A DNA stretch of 38,982 nucleotides from JBBCJM01 sp037190175. Lineage in GTDB: Bacteria > Pseudomonadota > Alphaproteobacteria > Rhodobacterales > Rhodobacteraceae. Both the position numbers and the translations under genes were made by a program. The notes under the pieces were generated by a model. That model did no database searches, was not told where the DNA came from, and saw only the letters and a list, made by a program, of their open reading frames with translations. Positions 23,851-31,546 of this stretch are shown here, piece after piece. Location: assembly GCA_037190175.1 (NCBI GenBank), contig JBBCJM010000190.1, positions 1-38,982 on the forward strand, written 5' to 3'. Position 1 is the stretch's first letter; each line of letters begins with the position of its first letter.

Positions 23851-24443
23851 CCCCCGACATCCTCATCCCCTGCCGCTCGTTCCTCACCGGCAAGTCGCGG
23901 CTGGCGGGGATCCTGCCGCCGCCCGCCCGCGCGCGCCTTTGCCGCGACCTGTTCGACCGCACGCTGGCCGCCGCCCTGGCCCTGCCCGCGCGGGTGGCGG
24001 TGGTGACCGCCGACGCCGAGGTCGCGGCCCGCGCCCATGCCCGCGGCGCCATCGCGCTGCCCGACCCGGGCGGCGGGCTGAACGCGGCGCTCACGGCCGG
24101 CGCAGGGCTCCTCGGCCCCGGCGGGCCGCTGGCGGTGCTGCCCATCGACCTGCCTGACCTGACGCCGGCGCGGCTCGCGCCCCTTCTGCATCGGCCCGGC
24201 GTGACGCTGGTCCCCGACCGGCGCGAGGACGGGACCAACCTCATGATCCTGCCGCCCGGGGCCCGTACCCGCTTCGCCTTCGCCTACGGCCCCGGCAGTC
24301 TCGGCCGCCACCAGGGCGAGGCCCGCCGCCTGGGCCTGCCGGTCGCGCTGGTCCGCGACCCGGCGCTGGCGCTGGATATCGACACCGAGGCGGATTTCCT
24401 GCTGTGGTCGGGCGCCCGGCCCGCCGCATCCGGTCATCCCTGA
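23847..24443 (+). CDS. cofC: 2-phospho-L-lactate (or 3-PG/PEP) guanylyltransferase
   Basis: A 198-aa MobA-like nucleotidyltransferase that activates a three-carbon phospho-acid with GTP for CofD. ILIPCRSFLTGKSRLAG is the GTP-binding start, LPIDLPDLT carries the metal-binding Asp, and the DREDGTNLMILPP block is typical. I chose ATG 23847, which overlaps the cofD stop as ATGA. The substrate differs across lineages: 2-phospholactate in archaea, PEP in actinobacteria, 3-phosphoglycerate in Paraburkholderia. It is not readable here. Confidence 0.92.
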   Translation: MTPDILIPCRSFLTGKSRLAGILPPPARARLCRDLFDRTLAAALALPARVAVVTADAEVAARAHARGAIALPDPGGGLNAALTAGAGLLGPGGPLAVLPIDLPDLTPARLAPLLHRPGVTLVPDRREDGTNLMILPPGARTRFAFAYGPGSLGRHQGEARRLGLPVALVRDPALALDIDTEADFLLWSGARPAASGHP

Positions 24444-24458
24444 ACGAGGAGCACGGCG

Positions 24459-25037
24459 ATGGACAAGGACCTGGAGACGCGGCTGCGCGAGCTGCTGGAC
24501 AAGCAGGAGATCCACGAGATCCTGCTGACCTACTGCCGCGGCGTCGACCGGCGGGATACCGAGCTGATCGCCCGGGCCTATCACCCCGACGCGGTGGACG
24601 ACCACGGCGATTTCGTCGTGGCCGCGCGCGATATCCCCGCGCTGTTCACCGCGCTGGCCGGGCGGCCGGCCAATGGCGGGATGCATCTGGTGGCGAACTC
24701 GCTGATCGAGGTCGAGGGCGACACGGCCTGGGCGGAATCCTATTTCCTGGCCATCAAGGACGCCGACGACGCCGGCCGCAGCTACCTGCGGATCCGCGCC
24801 GGGCGCTACGTCGACCGCTTCGAGCGCCGCGAGGGGAGCTGGGCCATCGCCGAGCGCGTGGTGGTGGACGAATGGAACAAGGTCGACGAGATCACCGCCC
24901 GCACCGGCCCGCGCGAGAACTACCGTTTCGGCCGGCGCGACCGGAGCGATATCGTCTACACCATCCGCGACGGCATCGGCGCGCGCGAGCCCACCAGCGA
25001 TGTCGGGGAGGTGAGCCAGCGCAAGGTGTTCCGCTAG
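24459..25037 (+). CDS. SnoaL/NTF2-fold protein 4 (putative dehydratase)
   Basis: A 192-aa NTF2-fold protein at the end of the F420 operon, 15 bp after cofC, with GAGGAGC before the ATG. Tyr25-x4-Asp30 (TYCRGVD) and His76 (MHLVANSLIEVEGD) align with BaiE Tyr30, Asp35 and His83; HPDAVDDHG is typical of the SnoaL_4 family. Being in the same transcript as F420 genes, it is probably an enzyme of the same pathway rather than a cofactor gene. Its TAG stop overlaps the stop of the convergent enoyl-CoA hydratase in a CTAG tetramer. Confidence 0.82.
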   Translation: MDKDLETRLRELLDKQEIHEILLTYCRGVDRRDTELIARAYHPDAVDDHGDFVVAARDIPALFTALAGRPANGGMHLVANSLIEVEGDTAWAESYFLAIKDADDAGRSYLRIRAGRYVDRFERREGSWAIAERVVVDEWNKVDEITARTGPRENYRFGRRDRSDIVYTIRDGIGAREPTSDVGEVSQRKVFR

Positions 25038-25732
25038 GGCCCGGCCCGGCCGCCGCCCGGGGCGGAAAAGGCGCGCTCGGCCTCCAGCGCCGCAGCCAGC
25101 GGCAGGTCGGCCAGGCTGGCGTAAAGGCGCTTCATGTCCGCCGCGCGGGTGTTTCCGGCGATGCGGGTGGCGAGGTCCAGGGCGAAGGTGTCGAGTTCCC
25201 CGTCCGGCACCACCTGGTCGCACAGACCCATGGCCAGCGCCTGCTGGGCGCCCACCACCTCGGCGGTGAAGGCCATCCGCTTGGCGGCGGCAAGGCCGAT
25301 GCGGCGCGGCAGGCGGGCCGAGAGGCCCCAGCGCGGGACGATGCCGTGCTTGCCGTGGGTGTCGCAGAACCGCGCGGTGTCGGCGGCCAGGATGAGGTCG
25401 GCGGTCAGCGCCAGCTCCAGCCCGCCGGTGTAGCAATGGCCCTGCACCGCGGCCACCAGCGGCACCGGCAGGTCGCCCAGCCGCTGCATGGTCTTCGAGC
25501 GGAACTCGGGGTCCTCGGTCACCATGCCCGCGCGCAGCACCTCCACATCCGCGCCGGCGCAGAACGAACGCCCCGCGCCGCGCAGCACCACGCAGCCCGG
25601 GGCATCGCCCTCGATGGCATCCAGATGCGCGGCCAGGTCGGCGAAGACCTCGGGCGACAGGGCGTTGAGCTTTTCCGGCCGGTTCAGCGTCAGCACCGCG
25701 ACGCGGCCGGTATCCTCGCGGGTGACCAGCAT
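25034..25732 (-). CDS. Enoyl-CoA hydratase/isomerase family protein (ECH-1)
   Basis: A 232-aa crotonase-fold protein. The first oxyanion-hole element GAGRSFCAGADVE lies at residues 52-64 and the second, HCYTGGLELAL, near 99-109, with Glu106 at the position of crotonase Glu144. The second catalytic Glu (164) is replaced: the segment reads FCDTHGKHGIVPRWG, with His126. That DTH form is common in one subgroup of annotated hydratases. Start ATG 25732 is one base after the stop of the nitronate monooxygenase gene, so they are coupled. The reaction is hydration or isomerisation of an enoyl-CoA; the exact substrate is unknown. Confidence 0.9.
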   Translation of the reverse strand: MLVTREDTGRVAVLTLNRPEKLNALSPEVFADLAAHLDAIEGDAPGCVVLRGAGRSFCAGADVEVLRAGMVTEDPEFRSKTMQRLGDLPVPLVAAVQGHCYTGGLELALTADLILAADTARFCDTHGKHGIVPRWGLSARLPRRIGLAAAKRMAFTAEVVGAQQALAMGLCDQVVPDGELDTFALDLATRIAGNTRAADMKRLYASLADLPLAAALEAERAFSAPGGGRAGP

Positions 25733-25733
25733 C

Positions 25734-26696
25734 TCAGGCCGCCCGGATCGCGGCCCGGCGGAAACGCGGCGCGGCGTGGTATTCCGCCTCGATCCGGTCC
25801 ACCAGCGTGGCCACCTTCGGCACATCGTCGATCAGCGCCACGCCTTGCCCGGCAGCCCAGACATCGCGCCAGGGTTTGGCGTCGTCCCGCGGCGGCTCGG
25901 ACCCGTAGGCGGGCAGCCGGTCGGGGTCATAGCCCACCCGCGCGATGGATTTCTTCAACATGCTGGCGGGAATGCCGTGGGTGAAGAAGGGGGTGAACAC
26001 CAGGTCCTCGGCCCGCGATTCGACCAGGATCTGCTTGTAGGCGGCCGGCGCCCCGGATTCCTCGGTCGCGATGAAGCGGGTGCCCATGTAGCAGAGGTCG
26101 GCCCCCAGCGCCTGCGCCGCGCGCAGGTGCGCCCCGGTGGTGATCCCGCCGGCCAGCACGATATAGCCGTCGAAGAAGCTGCGCACCGCCGAGACGAAGG
26201 CGAAGGGGTTCATGCCGCCCGAATGCCCGCCGCCGCCGGCGCAGATCAGGATCATCCCGTCCACCCCGGCGCGGGCGGCCTTTTCCGCGTGGCGCACCGT
26301 GGTCACGTCGTGGAACACCATGCCGCCCCAGCCGTGCACCTCCTGCACGATCTCGTCGGGCGCGCCGTTGATGGTGATCAGCAGCGGCACCCGGCGGTCC
26401 TTGCAGATCGCCACCTCGGCGTCGAAGCGGTCGCGCGCGCCCACTTTGCCCGACCGCAGGCTGATGTTGGCGGCCCAGGGGCCGGTCGGCTGCCCGGTGG
26501 TGCGCCGGTGATCGGCCAGCTCGGCCTCGAAACGGTCCAGCCATTCGGCATATTCGGACGGCGCGCGCGCGGTGCTGGCCGAACAGGCGGCGGCGATGTT
26601 CGCCTTGCAGGCGGCCAGCACGAGGTCGGGGGTGGAGACCAGGAACATCGGCGCGCAGATCAGCGGCAGCCGCATCCCGGCGAACAGGTCGGTCAT
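25734..26696 (-). CDS. Nitronate monooxygenase-family flavoprotein
   Basis: A 320-aa FMN TIM-barrel protein of the 2-nitropropane dioxygenase/NMO family. It starts with the LPLICAPMFLVSTPDLVLAA block, and has GMILICAGGGGHSGG with His158 at the catalytic-base position, and VLAGGITTGAHLRAAQALGADLCYMGTRFIATEES for FMN phosphate. ATG 26696 gives the family start; an in-frame ATG at 26810 would pass through promoter and operator. In beta-oxidation clusters such proteins may act as enoyl or other flavin reductases rather than on nitro compounds. It is first in a two-gene unit with ECH-1. Confidence 0.88.
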   Translation of the reverse strand: MTDLFAGMRLPLICAPMFLVSTPDLVLAACKANIAAACSASTARAPSEYAEWLDRFEAELADHRRTTGQPTGPWAANISLRSGKVGARDRFDAEVAICKDRRVPLLITINGAPDEIVQEVHGWGGMVFHDVTTVRHAEKAARAGVDGMILICAGGGGHSGGMNPFAFVSAVRSFFDGYIVLAGGITTGAHLRAAQALGADLCYMGTRFIATEESGAPAAYKQILVESRAEDLVFTPFFTHGIPASMLKKSIARVGYDPDRLPAYGSEPPRDDAKPWRDVWAAGQGVALIDDVPKVATLVDRIEAEYHAAPRFRRAAIRAA

Positions 26697-26699
26697 ATT

Positions 26700-26755
26700 T
26701 GTCTCATCATGCAGGACATCATCCGCATGGTAGCCCTGCGGTATCGGGTCGTCAA
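26700..26755 (-). promoter_or_regulatory. Promoter and region-B (IclR) operator of the NMO-ECH operon
   Basis: On the minus strand TTGACG (26755-26750) and TACCAT (26732-26727) are 17 bp apart. The inverted repeat GTC TCATCATGCAG GAC (26701-26717, plus-strand reading) covers about +3 to +20 and ends four bases before the ATG. A bound repressor would block initiation or escape. Confidence 0.65.
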
Positions 26756-26811
26756 TGGCCGTTGCTTCTAGCTTGGCCAACGCCCATCGCCCGCCCGGGC
26801 GCACCCACATT

Positions 26812-26829
26812 CACCCACATTATGAGACA
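26812..26829 (-). promoter_or_regulatory. Second region-B operator, between iclR end and the NMO promoter
   Basis: Read on the minus strand it gives TGTCTCATAATGTGGGTG, whose left half matches the other copies exactly; the right half is degraded. It lies 8 bp after the iclR stop and 57 bp upstream of the NMO -35, so it could be an auxiliary site for looping or activation. Confidence 0.5.
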
Positions 26830-26836
26830 GGTACCA

Positions 26837-27619
26837 TCAACCCTCCAGAACCGCGTCGATCTCCTGCCGGATGATCCGCTTCCAGGCCGCGATGGTCTCC
26901 TCGTCGGCCTGCGAGGCGAGCGCGGCGAGGCTCAATGCCAGCGAGGGCGTGCCGCCCGGGTTGGGAATCGCGATGCCGATGCCCAGCGCGCCCTTCACCA
27001 CATGGCCGTAGGACACCGCCACGCCGGTGCGCCGCGTCTCCTCCACCATGGCGCGCACGGCGGCGGCGTCGAGGTCGGGATAGGCGCGCAAGCCGGGCCC
27101 GATGGCCTCGATGATCCGCTCCGAGGTCTCGGGGTCCAGCGCGGCCAGCAGCGCGGTCGACCCCGCCCCGACCCCCAGCAGCCGGCGCTGGCCGATGTCG
27201 ACCGGGATCACCCGGATCACCGAACTGCCGTCGGTCTTCAGCACGCAGGCCGCCTCGATCCCGCTGCGGCTGAGCAGATAGGTGGTGACCCCGGTGCGCT
27301 GCGCCACCCGTTCCACCGCCATCCGCCAGCGGGCGATCTCCAGCTGGTCCCGCGTCACCGCGAGGCTGAGTTCATAGGTCAGCCGGCCGACGAGATAGCG
27401 CCGCCGCGCGGTGTCGTGGTCGACAAGCCCCTCTTCCACCAGGCATTTGAGGATGCGGTGGGTGGTGGACCGCGGAAGCCCGAGCGTTTCGGTGATCGCC
27501 GACAGGCCCACGCCTTCGGACCCGCTCTGGCCGATCCGGCGCAGGATCGCCGCCGCCCGGCGGATCGCCTGGGTGCCGTCCACGTTGGCCTCGGCGCCCG
27601 CCATGCCCGGTTTCGTCAT
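26837..27619 (-). CDS. IclR-family transcriptional regulator
   Basis: A 260-aa regulator. The N-terminal winged helix has its helix-turn-helix at about residues 38-66 (GLSAITETLGLPRSTTHRILKCL), followed by RRRYLVGRLTYELS and the C-terminal GAF-like effector domain (residues 90-255), which in this family binds small acids or CoA-related metabolites. It follows the small acyl-CoA dehydrogenase subunit on the same strand by 85 bp, so it may be co-transcribed. It is the only regulator in the window and the best candidate to read the GTCTCAT...GGAC repeats. Start 27619 is assumed; ATG 27604 is an alternative. Confidence 0.93.
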   Translation of the reverse strand: MTKPGMAGAEANVDGTQAIRRAAAILRRIGQSGSEGVGLSAITETLGLPRSTTHRILKCLVEEGLVDHDTARRRYLVGRLTYELSLAVTRDQLEIARWRMAVERVAQRTGVTTYLLSRSGIEAACVLKTDGSSVIRVIPVDIGQRRLLGVGAGSTALLAALDPETSERIIEAIGPGLRAYPDLDAAAVRAMVEETRRTGVAVSYGHVVKGALGIGIAIPNPGGTPSLALSLAALASQADEETIAAWKRIIRQEIDAVLEG

Positions 27620-27704
27620 CCTTCACCCCCGAAGAGCCGCCCTCCAGCGGGATGCCCCGGCCGTGGCCCCGACGCAAGCAGGCAGGCGCAGCCCCGGCGC
27701 ATTG

Positions 27705-28631
27705 CTAGCGGTGCGGCGCCATGGGCGAGCGCAGGTCCAGGATGCCCTCGCCCCGGCCCAACCGCGCCAGCAGATGCACCTGCTTCAGGAAGTGATGGGC
27801 GTCGGCCTCGTCGGAAAAGCCGATCCCGCCGTGCAGCTGGATGCAGGCGCGCGTGTTGTCGAAGGCCAGCTGCGGGGCCAGCAGCCGCAGCGCGGCAAGC
27901 TGGAACCCGGCCTCCGCCCACCCGTCGCGCAGCGCGACGGCCGCCATGTCGAGCTGCGCGGACAGCACCTCGGCGGCGATGGCCATGTCGGCGCAGCGGT
28001 GCTTGATCGCCTGGAAGGCGCCGATGGGCCGGCCGAACTGCTGGCGCACCTGCACATAGGCCACCGTCAGGTCGCGCGCGGCCTCGGCCAGGCCCAGAAG
28101 CTGGGCCGAGATCAGCAGGTCGGCGATGGCGAGCACGTCGGGCCCGGCGGCCCCCAGCACCGTGACCCCGGCCCGCGCCACCCGCCGCAGCGCCACGCTG
28201 TGGCCCAGCCCCTCCACCGCCTCGCCCGCGGGGGCCGCGATCAGCTCCAGCCGGCGGCCGTCGAACACCACCGCCAGCCCCGCCTCGCCCGAGTCGAGCA
28301 ACAGCAGCGTCTCGCCATCGGGGATCGCGGCGCAGGCCTCCTCGCCCGGCGCTCCGCCCAGCCGCGGGGCCAGCGCCGTGGCCAGCGCCCGGGTCGAGAC
28401 CACATGCCGGCCCAGGGCCACATGCAGCAGCATCTCCTCGACCACCGAGAAACCGGCGCCGCCGTCCTCCTCCGGCAGGGCCAGGGCGAAGGCGCCGAAG
28501 CCCGCGATCTCGCCCAGGTCGTCGGGCTGCCGCTCGCGCAGGCGCGCCAGCGGATAGCGGGCCTCCAGCATCGCCGCGGCGGCGTCGAGGATCTGGCGCT
28601 GGTCGGCCGAACGGTTCAGGTCGCAGGTCAT
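27705..28631 (-). CDS. Acyl-CoA dehydrogenase, short subunit (ACAD-1)
   Basis: A 308-aa acyl-CoA dehydrogenase-fold protein, shorter than the usual 370-400 aa. QQFGRPIGAFQAIKHRCADM and the C-terminal CIQLHGGIGFSDEADAHHF are recognisable flavin/adenine-contact blocks, while the N-terminal domain is reduced. Such short subunits pair with a full-length partner in steroid-type alpha2beta2 enzymes (ChsE4-ChsE5 and relatives) and usually do not carry the catalytic acid. Start ATG 28631 lies 4 bp after the stop of ACAD-2. The pairing with ACAD-2 is inferred from this coupling. Confidence 0.88.
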   Translation of the reverse strand: MTCDLNRSADQRQILDAAAAMLEARYPLARLRERQPDDLGEIAGFGAFALALPEEDGGAGFSVVEEMLLHVALGRHVVSTRALATALAPRLGGAPGEEACAAIPDGETLLLLDSGEAGLAVVFDGRRLELIAAPAGEAVEGLGHSVALRRVARAGVTVLGAAGPDVLAIADLLISAQLLGLAEAARDLTVAYVQVRQQFGRPIGAFQAIKHRCADMAIAAEVLSAQLDMAAVALRDGWAEAGFQLAALRLLAPQLAFDNTRACIQLHGGIGFSDEADAHHFLKQVHLLARLGRGEGILDLRSPMAPHR

Positions 28632-28635
28632 GGCG

Positions 28636-29757
28636 CTATTCCCGCGGCAGGCCGAGGATGCGCTCGGCGATGATGTTGCGCTGGATCTCGGCGGTGCCGC
28701 CGGCGATGGTCTCGGAATAGGCTTCCAGATAGTCGTGGGTCCAGGGCGTGTCGGCCAGCGCCCCGGCGCCCAGCACCTCCATCCCCGCCTGATAGATGCG
28801 CTGCGCCAGCTCGGCATAGTAAAGCCGCATCAGCGAGCCGTCCGAGGCGGTCACGGGGTCCTTGAACAGCGTCCGCCAGGTCATCGCCCGCAGCGCCGCC
28901 GCCTCGGCCCGCAGGCGCGCCAGCCGCTCGGCCATGGCCGATCCGGGGGCAGCCCCGGCCAGGGCGATCACGTCCTCGACCTTGATGGACAGGTCCAGCT
29001 GCAACCCGATGGCCGCCGTCTTGCGTTCGAAGCCCAGCGTGGTCATCGCCACCCGCCAGCCGTCGTGCAGCCCGCCCACCACATTCGCCAGCGGGATGCG
29101 CACGTTGTCGTAGAACACCTCGGCGAAATGCGTGGACCCGGCCATGTTGCGGATCGGCCGCACGGTGATGCCGGGCAGCCGCATGTCGCAGATCACCCAG
29201 GACAGGCCCTTGTGCCGCCTCGACCCCGGCTCGGTGCGGATCAGCAGTTCCTGGTAGTCGGCGATGTCGGCGAAGCTGGACCAGATCTTCTGGCCGTTGA
29301 CGACCAGGTGGTCGCCATCCACCACGCCCCTTGTGGTCAGCGAGGCGAGGTCGGACCCCGCGCCGGGTTCGGAAAAGCCCTGGCACCAGATCGACTGGCC
29401 GGCCAGGATCCGCGGCAGGTGGAACGCCTTCTGCGCTTCGGTGCCGCAGGCGATCAGCGTCGGGCCGGCGTGGTTCAGCGCGACGAAGGTGCAGTCCAGC
29501 ACCGAGGGCGCGCGCGCGCGGACATATTCCTCATACCACTGGATGATGCGCGCGGGCGGCAGGCCGCGGCCGCCATAGTCCACCGGCCAGCCGATCCCCG
29601 CCCAGCCGCCCCGGTTCAGCGCCGCCAGCCAGCCCAGCGCGAAGTCGCGCAGCGGCTGGCCCTCGTAGGGCGCCCGGTCGCGGGGCGCGTTGGCCAGCAG
29701 CCAGTCGCGCGCCGAAAGCCGGAACGCCTCGTCCTCGGGGGTGAAGGTCAACTGCAT
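28636..29757 (-). CDS. Acyl-CoA dehydrogenase, full-length subunit (ACAD-2)
   Basis: A 373-aa FAD enzyme that makes the alpha,beta-double bond in an acyl-CoA. WCQGFSEPGAGSDLASL (near residues 125-141) is the flavin-binding signature, and the end YSETIAGGTAEIQRNIIAERILGLPR is that of the FadE group used for bulky CoA esters. The Glu of the MCAD IYEGT motif is Gly here, so the base must be elsewhere, as in helix-G type enzymes. ATG 29757 has GAGGGAC upstream and follows the TPP-2 stop by 9 bp. It is probably a heteromer with ACAD-1. Confidence 0.93.
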   Translation of the reverse strand: MQLTFTPEDEAFRLSARDWLLANAPRDRAPYEGQPLRDFALGWLAALNRGGWAGIGWPVDYGGRGLPPARIIQWYEEYVRARAPSVLDCTFVALNHAGPTLIACGTEAQKAFHLPRILAGQSIWCQGFSEPGAGSDLASLTTRGVVDGDHLVVNGQKIWSSFADIADYQELLIRTEPGSRRHKGLSWVICDMRLPGITVRPIRNMAGSTHFAEVFYDNVRIPLANVVGGLHDGWRVAMTTLGFERKTAAIGLQLDLSIKVEDVIALAGAAPGSAMAERLARLRAEAAALRAMTWRTLFKDPVTASDGSLMRLYYAELAQRIYQAGMEVLGAGALADTPWTHDYLEAYSETIAGGTAEIQRNIIAERILGLPRE

Positions 29758-29766
29758 CGGCGTCCC

Positions 29767-31396
29767 TCAGTAAAGCGGCACGTTGTCGGGGTCGAGCCGC
29801 AGGTCGATCAGCAGCGGCCTCTGGCGGTCGGCCAGCGCCGCCTCGACCGCCGCCATGTCGGCCATCGAGGCGACCGTGACGCCCGCCCCGCCCAGCACCC
29901 GCGCCACCTGCGCGAAGTCGGGCCAGTCGAACAGCACCAGCCCCGGGGTCCATCTGCTTCTCGCGCAGCTGCACATGCTCGGCGCCATAGCTGCCGTCGT
30001 TGCACAGAAGCACGATCAGGTCGGTGCGGTTGCGCACGGCGGAATGGAACTCCTGCAAACCGCCCAGCATGAAGCCTCCGTCGCCGATCACCAGCACCAC
30101 CGGCCGGCCCGGCTCGGCCACGCCGGCGCCGATGGCGCAGGGTAGCCCCAGCCCGATCGAGCCGAAGGCGACGGATTGCAGGAACAGCCGCGGCTCCTGA
30201 ACCGTCAGCCGCCGGAACGCCTGGATCACGAAGCGGCCGGCGTCGGTGACCAGCACCCGGTCGCGCGGCAGGATGGCGTCCAGCGCCGCCAGCGCCTCGA
30301 TATAGTCCACCCGGCCCGGGGCGGGCGCGGGCATCCGGCGGGGCGGTTCGGCAGGGGGTTCCGCGGCCTGCAACTCGGCCAGGAACCCCGAGGGCGCGAT
30401 CTCGGCCTCGTCCAGCCAGTGCAGGATGGCCTCGACCGTGGGCACCGCATCGCCCGTGACCCCGGCATCCGGCAGGTGGCCCCGGCCGAGGTCGCCAGCC
30501 TCGCGGCTGACCTGCACCACCCGCCGGCCCGCCACATAGGCCCCGTGCGCGGTGGTATAGGCGTTCAGCCCGGCGCCGAAGGCGATCACGCAGTCGCTGG
30601 CCATGATGGCCTCGACCCCCGCCGGGGTGCTCAGCGTGCCGAAGATGCCCAGGTCGGCCCCCTCGCCCCGGAACAGCTCGCGCGCCTTCAGCGTCGTCAT
30701 CACCGGCGCGTCCAGCCGGGCGGCCAGCCGCAGCAGCGCCGCCCGCGCCGCCGGGTCGATGGCGCCCCGCCCGGCCAGCACGATGGGACGGCGGGCGGTG
30801 GCCAGGATGCCCACCGCCGCCTCGACCTCGGCCTCTGCTGGCACCACCGCCTGGCGCGGCGGCGGGAACTGCCAGTGCCGGGGGCGATACTCGACCTCCT
30901 GCTTCTGCAGGTCGGTCGGGATGTTGAAGGCGATGGGCCGCCGCTCTTCCCAGGCGCGGCGCAGGGCGCGGGCGAAATCCTCGACCGCCGTGGCGGCCGA
31001 GCGCATCTGCTCGAACCCCGCGCCGGAGGCCAGGATCACCTCGCGCTGCGGGATGTCCTGCAGGTTGCCGCGGTCATGCGCCGCGGTGTCGCCGCACATC
31101 AGCACCAGCGGGGTGAAGGACCGCACGCCCTCGGCCAGCGCGGTCACCGTGTTGGTCACCGCCGGGCCATGGGTCACGCTGGCCAGCCCCACCCGGCCCG
31201 AGATCGCGGCATGGCCCAGCGCCATCAGCACCGCGCCGGCCTCGCTGGCGGCACTATGGTAGGCGCCGCCGTATTCGCGCACATGGCTGTCGACCAAGTA
31301 GAGGTTGGCGTCGCCGACCAGCCCGAAGACCGGGCCGCAGCCGGATTCGGCGATCATGCGGGCCAGCGCCTGATAGACTTTCAGCCGCTCAGCCAA
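29767..31396 (-). pseudogene. Frameshifted ThDP enzyme (TPP-2), acetolactate synthase-like
   Basis: A paralogue of TPP-1 that is intact from the TTG at 31396 (GGGGGGTGAGG upstream) through Glu52 (SEAG) and the ThDP motif GDGGFMLGG to CNDGSYGAEHVQ. At the CCCCGGGG run 29941-29948 the frame breaks. Removing one base restores MDPGLVLFDWPDFAQVARVLGG... to VPLY at 29767, colinear with the TPP-1 C-terminus (MEPGLSLFDWPDF...VPFL). Without the correction the frame runs to 29531 with a Gly/Arg-rich tail that overlaps ACAD-2. It is either a recent mutation or a sequencing error in a G/C run. The reaction is unassigned; it is first in the ACAD operon. Confidence 0.82.
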
Positions 31397-31525
31397 ACCT
31401 CACCCCCCTGCGCTCCGGTGGCGTCACCCTAGGGTGCTCCGCCGCGGTTGTCCACGATACAAGGTACATGCTTTCGGGATATGGCCATGTTTTCGAAGTT
31501 TCCATGGGCATCGCCATCAGCATGA

Positions 31526-31542
31526 CATCCATATTATGGGAC
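31526..31542 (-). promoter_or_regulatory. Region-B operator upstream of the TPP-2/ACAD operon
   Basis: Read on the minus strand GTCCCATAATATGGATG matches the region-B motif at about 12 of 17 positions. It lies 130 bp before the TPP-2 start, in a 150-bp gap that is otherwise unusually A/T-rich for this window. I could not fix a -35/-10 pair. Confidence 0.5.
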
Positions 31543-31546
31543 CGTA

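Noticed and set aside
25734..26696. Nitro-compound degradation as the theme of the cluster
   Set aside because: One nitronate monooxygenase-family protein is weak evidence; this family is widely co-opted in beta-oxidation clusters, and no nitroreductase or nitrite genes are present.
29531..29766. Extension of TPP-2 into ACAD-2 as a genuine C-terminal domain
   Set aside because: The tail is Gly/Arg-rich out-of-frame sequence, whereas the +1-corrected frame matches the TPP-1 C-terminus to the last residue.
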